NCBI GenBank assembly: GCA_964429005.1
Contig: CAYSAJ010000024.1
Location: forward strand, 1 to 24,638
DNA: 24,638 bases
DNA from: JACRBE01 sp964429005
GTDB taxonomy: Bacteria > Chlamydiota > Chlamydiia > Chlamydiales > JACRBE01
Direction of reading: 5' to 3'
The translations under genes were made by a program, and so were the position numbers. The notes below the pieces were generated by a model. That model did not search any database and had not been told where the DNA came from. It was given only the letters and a program-made list of their open reading frames with translations. Each line of letters starts with the position of its first letter. The stretch's first letter is position 1. Positions 16,231-22,296 of this stretch are shown here, in pieces.

Positions 16231-18510
16231 ATGACAGTTTCAAGTAATCCTTATCCTCTGTTTGTGCAGGCCGCCGCTTCCTATCGTAGGGAGGTGAACC
16301 TCAATCCCCACCTAGAGCATCCTCTTCATAGCGTATGGAAAGCTCCTCTTCATTTTGTTGTGATGAATACACTTGCAGCGGGGGGTGTAGCCGAAATGAC
16401 CACTCGAATTGCTTTAAGTGTCATTTTGCTGATTCCGTTTATCGTGGCTGTTACCGTTGATTCCAATTCTTCTTTTGTCCATTTTTATGAGCGCCAAGTA
16501 TCGATTATCAATATTTTCTCTTTTATCACCTCTACTGCATTAAATGTCGCTAAGCTCAGTTTTTTCTCTTTAAGATATTTCTTTTCTGATTATGAGGTTT
16601 CTTACGCGCCATTTAATTCAGTTACCTCGAGTTGGAACGAGTTGAAGAGTTTACTTCCTCAAGACACAGCTAGCTATTCCCCCCTGCTTCATGACAAAGG
16701 TATTCCCTCCCCATCTTCGAGAACTATTCATCCAGAGACTTTGGATGAAATTGACACAATGCTTCTCAATGGTCAAAAAATGGTTCAAAGCATCCCCAAT
16801 TATCCTAATTTTGCCCTGGTGACAGCCGATTTACGTCCTCTTTTGCCTAAGATCTTTTGCCTTCCTCTTACACAAATAAAAAAATTCTTGATTCCTCTCT
16901 ATCCTTCTTTACTGACAAGGCCCGTGCCTAGCCCTCTAGGAACAGAAAGCACAGCAACCCTCTCGTTTCAAGAGTCGATGGTGTTTACAGCTATTGCGAT
17001 GAATCGAGAAGATATTCTGCAGTATCTTTTTAATTTGCCCGGTTTTTTTCAAGACCCTTGCCAGCAGCTAGCGCAGGCGATTCTTTCAGGAAATGCACAA
17101 AAAATAACGACTCTAATCAGTTCAAGAGACCCCTCTCACCAACAACTTCTACAGAGCCCAATGATTGGTGCTTTGGCCGTCTATAAAAACAATGAAACCA
17201 TGCTTAACGCTATCTTAGAAAGAAACAATTACAGTGCATTCGGTCATTTGTTCTTAGCTTCTTTAGAAACACGAAACCCAGATCTCTCTCAAAGAATTTG
17301 GGAAAGAATTTCCCGTCATCGAGATAATGTGTCCCTGGTCGGTACTTCATCTCAACTCAGAACGCGTTGTATGAAAGCATTTGTGCACTCAATTGAGACC
17401 TACACAGAGATTCCCGAAGGGCTAAGACAAATCGCTCAATCATTAAATTTAGGAAGAAATTGGGAAGGGGGAGATTTTCAACATTTGATCCCTCTAACTC
17501 CATACCCATTTGAAATTAGAGATCCTTTATTAAATCTTTTAGGAAGAAATATCTTCTCTCAGGCACAAATTAACGATTTGTTAGCATATGCCGCGAGACA
17601 AGATCAGTTTGAATTTTGTGTAACTCTTATCGCTGAGTACGGTGCACAGCCCACTTCTGCTAATTTCATTTGGTCAAGAGGGCTTGCTGTAGCCATTTTG
17701 TCTAGAATTCAAAGAGAGCCCGACTACCATAGAGAGGCCCTTCAAGCAGTGGCCCAATTGATCCCGGCAAACATCATTTATCATCTCGTCCAAGAGAGGG
17801 GTATTTTTAGGATCGATCTGCACGTTTTTAATGCTCCGAAAATTCAAGAATTATTAGAATTCTGTGCTCATGAAAATAATTTGAGGTTGTGTTTTACTCT
17901 CATTGAGGATTATCGGGCTGATCCCCTTTTAATTCCCACTACCCCAACTGCGATAAACCCACGTTTATTTTCCCCCTTGGAATTATATTTGAGTCGTCAT
18001 GATGTTAATCAACAAGCGCTAGAAGGTCTACTATTTTCACGAATGAGAAAAGTAACAGAAACCCAAATGTCTAGGCTCTCTTATTTAGCTACCTCAAGAT
18101 TTGAGGATTTGGGTGTTGTACCAGGGAGAGCTGTTCGATTTCATGACGAGCCAAATTACCGGATCCTCAACGCCTTAGTTGCTTTGCATATTATTTTAGG
18201 GTCAGGAATTCCAAAAACAATGTTTTTTAGGGATCAGGGCGTGGCTTGGCCTCACACCAGGTGGCTCACCCCCTCTGCTGAAGATTATATACCAGTTGCT
18301 AGACGACTCGCAGATTTGCCCGTAGATGCAGAAAGAGAATTCATTGCCGCTGAACATATTGACACGGCACGGGATCAGCGTTTAGCCATCACAGCACCTA
18401 GGCTGCAAGCAGCCCTAGAATATTCATTCAGTTTGTTAGCTAACAGTGCTTGGAAAAGAAGACTAGCCGCAGTGGCTTCTCCAGACATGCTCTTCGAAGC
18501 GGGCGGTTAA
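16231..18510 (+). CDS. Large membrane-anchored helical-repeat protein, possible inclusion/effector protein
   Basis: Protein of 759 residues, family not recognised. Near the N-terminus are two close hydrophobic segments, about residues 58-76 (TRIALSVILLIPFIVAVTV) and 90-115 (IINIFSFITSTALNVAKLSF), separated by a short loop. This bilobed arrangement is typical of chlamydial inclusion-membrane (Inc) proteins. The remaining 640 residues look entirely helical with loosely repeated, ankyrin-like units (for example FTAIAMNREDILQYLFNLPG and AIERNN-type turns; LLEFCAHENNLRLCFTLIED and LAYAARQDQFEFCVTLIAEY are clearly related to one another). That relationship suggests a solenoid for protein binding. 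There is no Sec signal, and the leader is strongly AT-rich with only a weak AGG before the ATG. A host-facing scaffold role is inferred. Confidence 0.7.
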   Translation: MTVSSNPYPLFVQAAASYRREVNLNPHLEHPLHSVWKAPLHFVVMNTLAAGGVAEMTTRIALSVILLIPFIVAVTVDSNSSFVHFYERQVSIINIFSFITSTALNVAKLSFFSLRYFFSDYEVSYAPFNSVTSSWNELKSLLPQDTASYSPLLHDKGIPSPSSRTIHPETLDEIDTMLLNGQKMVQSIPNYPNFALVTADLRPLLPKIFCLPLTQIKKFLIPLYPSLLTRPVPSPLGTESTATLSFQESMVFTAIAMNREDILQYLFNLPGFFQDPCQQLAQAILSGNAQKITTLISSRDPSHQQLLQSPMIGALAVYKNNETMLNAILERNNYSAFGHLFLASLETRNPDLSQRIWERISRHRDNVSLVGTSSQLRTRCMKAFVHSIETYTEIPEGLRQIAQSLNLGRNWEGGDFQHLIPLTPYPFEIRDPLLNLLGRNIFSQAQINDLLAYAARQDQFEFCVTLIAEYGAQPTSANFIWSRGLAVAILSRIQREPDYHREALQAVAQLIPANIIYHLVQERGIFRIDLHVFNAPKIQELLEFCAHENNLRLCFTLIEDYRADPLLIPTTPTAINPRLFSPLELYLSRHDVNQQALEGLLFSRMRKVTETQMSRLSYLATSRFEDLGVVPGRAVRFHDEPNYRILNALVALHIILGSGIPKTMFFRDQGVAWPHTRWLTPSAEDYIPVARRLADLPVDAEREFIAAEHIDTARDQRLAITAPRLQAALEYSFSLLANSAWKRRLAAVASPDMLFEAGG

Positions 18511-18830
18511 GCTTTTTGCGATGGGAGCAGGAAAAAGCAATAATTGATCTCTATTTTGGAACATACTTTGACAGTCTCAAAAGAATCATAACAACTTAAA
18601 GTACTACAGAACATAGGTTTTCCTCTGATTAAATTGAAACCTTATTCCAAATAATTCCCTTAAATTCTGACGATTTGAATAAAAACTATTGCTTTTTCTG
18701 TAGGTTAAAGACTACAACAGAGTACATGAAAGATAGAATCGACATCCAAATCTACGAACGGGGTCGGCAAATGCCCCTACTTTCGATCGGAAAGCAAGCT
18801 ATCAAAATTTGCTAGAAGAGAACAACTAAT
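18511..18830. other. Intergenic region upstream of orphan antitoxin
   Basis: About 320 bp without an intact gene. It contains a possible degenerate toxin stub (18726-18815) immediately before the antitoxin. The remainder shows no repeat, RNA or promoter that I can defend. Confidence 0.4.
18726..18815 (+). pseudogene. Possible HigB-type toxin stub
   Basis: A 29-codon frame (MKDRIDIQIYERGRQMPLLS continuing to IGKQAIKIC) ends 15 nt before the antitoxin start. Partners of this antitoxin family are short RelE/ParE-type toxins that begin with an I-x-I-Y-E-x-x-x-G-x-x-P pattern. The stub has IQIYERGRQMP and then an A-I-K-I resembling the next helix, as if the toxin gene was cut down to its first turns. 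The similarity is short, so this is tentative. Confidence 0.3.
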
Positions 18831-19124
18831 ATGGCAAAAACAAGAAGTTACAAAACAAGTCTTATTGAAAGATTACAAGACCCTAAAGAAGCGGCGGCTT
18901 ACTTAAACGCTGCTCTATGTGATGAAGACATAAGAGTTTTTCTTGTTGCCCTTAGAGATGTTGTTGAGGCTCATGGTGGCGTTTCAGCTCTTGCAAAGGA
19001 AACTGACTTAAACCGTGAAAGCCTTTATAGAACTCTTTCTCGAGAAGGAAACCCTACTTTAGTTAACCTATTTTTAATGCTTGATGCACTAGGCTTAGAA
19101 CTTCAAATCAAGCAGGCTGTTTAA
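18831..19124 (+). CDS. Orphan addiction-module antidote protein, HigA-like
   Basis: A 97-residue DNA-binding antitoxin of the putative addiction module antidote family (HI1420 type). The N-terminal arm (TSLIERLQDPKEAAAYLNAA) and the helix-turn-helix (GGVSALAKETDLNRESLYRT, then LSREGNPTLVNLFLMLDALG) are characteristic. It normally follows and represses a RelE/ParE-like toxin gene, but no full toxin gene fits in the 320 bp upstream or is seen downstream. The gene therefore appears orphaned, or its toxin is degraded. A weak AGAGAA is upstream of the ATG. It may persist as a regulator or as anti-addiction against a related module elsewhere in the genome. It is convergent with the Sel1 lipoprotein gene, 15 bp apart. 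Confidence 0.85.
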   Translation: MAKTRSYKTSLIERLQDPKEAAAYLNAALCDEDIRVFLVALRDVVEAHGGVSALAKETDLNRESLYRTLSREGNPTLVNLFLMLDALGLELQIKQAV

Positions 19125-19139
19125 CAAATTGGAGTAAGG

Positions 19140-19844
19140 CTACAATTTTTTTTCATAATGATTTTCTGATGTCGCAAAAAACTCTGAATGTTCTTTCATC
19201 CAAGAAGAAGATTTTTTCTGAGCTTCTAAAACCATACCTTTGAAGCTTTTGTCTTTAAATAAGTAGCTGCTAACGCCCTCTTTGATCCATTTTTCACAGG
19301 CTTTATCACCTAAAGCAGATCCTAAATAAACCCACTTCAATCCTTCTTCAAAGTCTTGAACGAGACCTTGTGTTCCAGACATGTAAGCTTTTCCTAAGAT
19401 GTGCATACACGAGGCTGATCCACTCTCAGCGCCTTTGAAAGCCCAAAACATAGCCTGCTTATGATCCTGTTTATATGAATAGTAGTTGGCTAATATAGTA
19501 GAATTCAAATAGGGAGAAGTTTTTATTGAAGCATCGGAAGAGAGAATTTCAATTCCCTTTTTTATAATTTCTTTTTTCTGATCAGCAGTTAAAGTTACTA
19601 GATTAAAACTATTGTCTTTAGATTCCCTCCAGCCTACAAGAAAAACATAACTCTCCCAAGTGTTTTCAAACCCACAAATAAGTCCACGATAAGGTGATTT
19701 AGTTGTTGTTAAATATGGAGCAACATAAGGTAACTCCTTCGATCCATGATTTAAAAAACCTGTTTCACTGTTGTCTTCTTTATAATTTGAACAGCCTAAT
19801 AAACATATGGTGGAGATAAACAACAACGGTACTGTTTTTTTCAT
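19140..19844 (-). CDS. Sel1-repeat lipoprotein
   Basis: Protein of 234 residues. I start it at the ATG at 19844 because MKKTVPLLFISTICLLGC is a textbook lipoprotein signal with lipobox LLGC and lipidated Cys18; an upstream ATG at 19880 would bury this. Residues 119-187 contain Sel1-type (TPR-like) repeats (QAMFWAFKGAESGSASCMHI, LGKAYMSGTQGLVQDFEEGL, KWVYLGSALGDKACEKWI), which mediate protein-protein contacts. The segment between the anchor and the repeats is not recognised. Sel1 lipoproteins are often periplasmic or surface adaptor proteins, including in intracellular pathogens. It is a single gene convergent with the antitoxin and downstream of tRNA-Asn. Confidence 0.8.
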   Translation of the reverse strand: MKKTVPLLFISTICLLGCSNYKEDNSETGFLNHGSKELPYVAPYLTTTKSPYRGLICGFENTWESYVFLVGWRESKDNSFNLVTLTADQKKEIIKKGIEILSSDASIKTSPYLNSTILANYYSYKQDHKQAMFWAFKGAESGSASCMHILGKAYMSGTQGLVQDFEEGLKWVYLGSALGDKACEKWIKEGVSSYLFKDKSFKGMVLEAQKKSSSWMKEHSEFFATSENHYEKKL

Positions 19845-19943
19845 AATATTCTCGTTTTTTTGAATTGATATTATTAACAAGAAAATTAATTAAAGCAATT
19901 TAACACAATTTTTGAATGAAGTAGAAAACAGTGCAAATAAAAA

Positions 19944-19969
19944 AGCAGCTAGATTTTCACCTAGCTGCT
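19944..19969 (-). terminator. Rho-independent terminator of tRNA-Asn
   Basis: Perfect 9-bp stem AGCAGCTAG/CTAGCTGCT with an 8-nt loop, followed on the minus strand by TTTTTTATTT. It lies 13 nt beyond the tRNA 3' end. Confidence 0.9.
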
Positions 19970-19982
19970 CTATATAGAAATG

Positions 19983-20054
19983 CTCCGGATGCTTGATTCG
20001 AACAAGCGACCAACGGATTAACAGTCCGCTGCTCTACCGCTGAGCTAATCCGGA
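19983..20054 (-). tRNA. tRNA-Asn (GTT anticodon)
   Basis: The minus strand folds as a 72-nt cloverleaf with acceptor stem TCCGGAT/ATCCGGA, discriminator G, D-arm TAGCTCAGCGGTAGAGC, anticodon loop CTGTTAA (anticodon GTT at plus 20020-20022) and T-loop GTTCGAATC. CCA is not encoded. No integrase or direct repeat of its 3' end is visible nearby, so there is no sign that it served as an attachment site. Confidence 0.97.
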
Positions 20055-20112
20055 ATATGGTTAAAAATAGTACAATAACGCTCTATTTAACGCAAAATAT
20101 TTTAGAGGAGAC

Positions 20113-20514
20113 CTAGCGGCGTCCACCACTTCCGACTGACGCTAATGCGGCTCCTTGAATGAGAACGGGTGCTAAGTACCATAGGACAACTAGCGGGAAT
20201 CCAATAGCCCAAGCGACATATGACACAACATCACATGTAGAGGCTTCTTTTCTCCAAATGCCGTTACACTCTGCGGCGACTTCAGCGACAATAACACCGA
20301 TACAAGCAATACCACAAAGAGTTCCGTAAATGGCAGCGCCAGCGATCGTAGCAGCAGCAACGGCCGCTCCTCCAGTGAAAATCGCTGCAGCTAAAAATCC
20401 GAGAGCAATCGATACCACAAGAGCGACTTTACCTGCGAAAATCAGATTTTCTTTCGTTTTTTCAGATAATTCAGGGCAATAAGGGCTTAAGCAATGAGCT
20501 AAACCTGAAATCAT
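20113..20514 (-). CDS. Small Inc-like membrane protein
   Basis: Protein of 133 residues with hydrophobic segments at about 26-48, 50-80 and 95-124 and short charged ends. The first two (KVALVVSIALGFLAAAIFTG, then AAVAAATIAGAAIYGTLCGI) form one bilobed hydrophobic hairpin of the kind that defines chlamydial inclusion-membrane proteins. A third hydrophobic stretch follows near the C-terminus (VVSYVAWAIGFPLVVLWYLA). The N-terminus (MISGLAHCLSPYCPELSEK) is short and not a Sec signal. A GGAG about 7 nt upstream fixes the start. The upstream DNA is strongly AT-rich, like the leaders of the other candidate effectors. Ala/Gly-rich hydrophobic proteins of other kinds can look the same, so the Inc role is an inference. 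Confidence 0.65.
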   Translation of the reverse strand: MISGLAHCLSPYCPELSEKTKENLIFAGKVALVVSIALGFLAAAIFTGGAAVAAATIAGAAIYGTLCGIACIGVIVAEVAAECNGIWRKEASTCDVVSYVAWAIGFPLVVLWYLAPVLIQGAALASVGSGGRR

Positions 20515-20777
20515 ATGGATCTCCGTTTTTTGATTTTTCGATGTAATTATAATTTAATTATTTATTAACAAATATAATAAAAATTAATTTAATTAATATA
20601 ACACGCCTGTGTTTCTTTTAGCTCTAGGCGCTGAAAAGAAAGTCTAATATAAAGTTTTTATTAAGAAAAAGGCAATTTTTAATAAAAGGGGTTAAAACCT
20701 AGTAAATTTTTTTTGGACACGAATGGGCATTTATGAGATTGTGACAAAAGTATCTTGTTTCTTCTTAGGAGAGGACT

Positions 20778-21230
20778 ATGAAAAAAATCTTAATGAGCTT
20801 TCTTCTTGTTTCAGCAAGTTTGCTTGCTGATAACTCTACAAGCAATGGGTCAAGCGCGACAGCTGATGTGCAGCCTATTAATGCTTCAGTATATATTACA
20901 AATAACGCCCCTCAGCAGCTGAAGGTAGAGTGGCAACTCGCTTTATCAAGCAATATCCAAACAGATGTGATGAGCCAGCTAGTAGACACCAAAGCGCAAT
21001 TAATGAAGGCTTCTGAAGGGATTGATTGGTTTGTAGAACATGCCCAGCAAGCGCCAAATGCTTTTGTTTACACACTCACAGTCTGCACTTATGATGTAGG
21101 CGGTACAAAATTTAGCGAAGAGCAAGTGTTGATTACTCGATCTTTTGCTAATTTAACAGCAGATAAAGCAAAAAACGATTTGCTGATCACTGTTAACAGC
21201 AACTACACCATCGACTACGCTTTACGTTAA
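20778..21230 (+). CDS. Small secreted protein, unknown
   Basis: Protein of 150 residues with a strong Sec signal (MKKILMSFLLVSASLLADN) and a mature part of about 130 residues that looks beta-rich (ASVYITNNAPQQLKVEWQLA, then ANAFVYTLTVCTYDV-type strands and LLITVNSNYTIDYALR). One Cys is present in the mature region. It is periplasmic or secreted; no family recognised. An excellent ribosome-binding site (AGGAGAGG) and an immediately following perfect terminator indicate a well-expressed single-gene unit. Confidence 0.8.
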   Translation: MKKILMSFLLVSASLLADNSTSNGSSATADVQPINASVYITNNAPQQLKVEWQLALSSNIQTDVMSQLVDTKAQLMKASEGIDWFVEHAQQAPNAFVYTLTVCTYDVGGTKFSEEQVLITRSFANLTADKAKNDLLITVNSNYTIDYALR

Positions 21231-21236
21231 TGCATC

Positions 21237-21264
21237 AAGGGGAGATCACTCCCCTTATTATTTT
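21237..21264 (+). terminator. Rho-independent terminator
   Basis: Perfect stem AAGGGGAG-ATCA-CTCCCCTT (21237-21256) followed by ATTATTTTT. It terminates the small secreted protein gene and overlaps the end of the convergent licD-like gene by a few bases. Confidence 0.9.
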
Positions 21265-22247
21265 TCTTCAGGCCAGACGTACGCTGGCGAAGAAAAATCT
21301 CTGAGTTCCACTTTAACTTTTTTTGCTCTTTTGTCGATCTCATGATTCCACTTTACGTAGGTGATTTTATTCCATGTAAGGCCAAAGAGTCTCAGGATAA
21401 TATCATCTCGATGGTGAGGAGCAGGGGCACGAAGAGGCCCAAAAGGGACAAGCTCAAAAGGCTCTTTAAGCTCTTCCACTGTATAGTAGATGTATGACCA
21501 TTTTGTGCGAAAAATTTCGTCGACATAGACGTACCGATCATTGACCTTTTTATAGACGAAGATATCAATGAAGGGGTATTTCCAAGGCCAGTAGCCACCC
21601 TGTCCTTTTTCGATTTTTTTTCCATTCGTAGGAGAGATCTTGTAGATGCCTGGGACTCCATAATAGGAAAGTTCCAGACCACTATTTAGGAGCTCATCTT
21701 TGGCACTTAGTAATACCTCAAGGTCCTCTTCAAAAATTCCGATATCGAGATCATCATCCCAAGGGATCATCCCCTTATGTCTGTAGGCGCCGAGGAGGGT
21801 GCCATCGACTAGCCAGTAGCGGATCGATTTATTTTGAAAGAAGAGATCGACTTCGTGAAGGAGCTTGTAAAACTTTCCGACCGTTTCAGGCTTCATATGA
21901 GGCAAATCAGCATCTGTTTTAGGGGTTTTTTCGATGAGATCTAGAATCGATTTTAGGATATGAGTTTTAGGACCTGAGAGGCTAGCAAATTCATAACCGA
22001 TAGCGGCACATATCTTTCCCATCTCAGGTGTTTCACCTGAGGTGATGATGAGATGATTTCCTTCCATTTCATCATTTTTTAAGACGATTTCTTTAAACTT
22101 AGCAAGATCCTCTTTTGCTAAATAGAGGGCCTGTAGATCACTTTGAAGATCATCAAGATGAAATTTATGTGGCAGAGAAACCACGATACGTGGTGAAGAG
22201 GCCATAAGAGATAAAGGGATTATCAGAGACAAAATAAAACGTTTCAT
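21258..22247 (-). CDS. LicD-like nucleotidyltransferase with signal peptide
   Basis: Protein of 329 residues from the second ATG (22247). AAGGA ends 6 nt upstream of that ATG, whereas the first ATG (22253) touches AAGGA directly and is unlikely to be used. The start MKRFILSLIIPLSLMASSP is a Sec signal. The C-terminal two-thirds carry the LicD/fukutin core: LVDGTLLGAYRHKGMIPWDD followed by DLDIGI (residues 147-171), where GTLLG and the Asp cluster bind nucleotide and metal, then FIDIFVYKK. LicD proteins transfer phosphocholine or phosphosugars to surface glycans and normally act in the cytosol, so a secretion signal is unusual. The gene is 49 nt downstream of the repeat adhesin on the same strand and probably cotranscribed with it. 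Its start region lies in a strong hairpin. Confidence 0.8.
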   Translation of the reverse strand: MKRFILSLIIPLSLMASSPRIVVSLPHKFHLDDLQSDLQALYLAKEDLAKFKEIVLKNDEMEGNHLIITSGETPEMGKICAAIGYEFASLSGPKTHILKSILDLIEKTPKTDADLPHMKPETVGKFYKLLHEVDLFFQNKSIRYWLVDGTLLGAYRHKGMIPWDDDLDIGIFEEDLEVLLSAKDELLNSGLELSYYGVPGIYKISPTNGKKIEKGQGGYWPWKYPFIDIFVYKKVNDRYVYVDEIFRTKWSYIYYTVEELKEPFELVPFGPLRAPAPHHRDDIILRLFGLTWNKITYVKWNHEIDKRAKKVKVELRDFSSPAYVWPEEK

Positions 22248-22275
22248 AGTCATTCCTTAAGAGAGGAATGACTAT
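22246..22275 (-). promoter_or_regulatory. Hairpin burying the RBS and start codon of licD-like gene
   Basis: On the minus strand ATAGTCATTCCT and AGGAATGACTAT form a perfect 12-bp stem around a CTCTTA loop. The 3' arm contains AGGA of the ribosome-binding site, the first ATG, and the A and T of the preferred ATG at 22247. No T-run follows, so it is not an intrinsic terminator. As drawn it would keep the start site closed until opened by a ribosome, temperature or a ligand. Confidence 0.75.
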
Positions 22276-22296
22276 ATAAAGTCTTAGTATAAAATT

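Noticed and set aside
19983..20054. tRNA-Asn as a phage or island attachment site
   Set aside because: No integrase gene and no duplicate of the tRNA 3' end is visible in the window.
22246..22275. The hairpin as an intrinsic terminator for the adhesin gene
   Set aside because: The stem is not GC-rich and no T-run follows on the minus strand; it overlaps the next gene's start instead.
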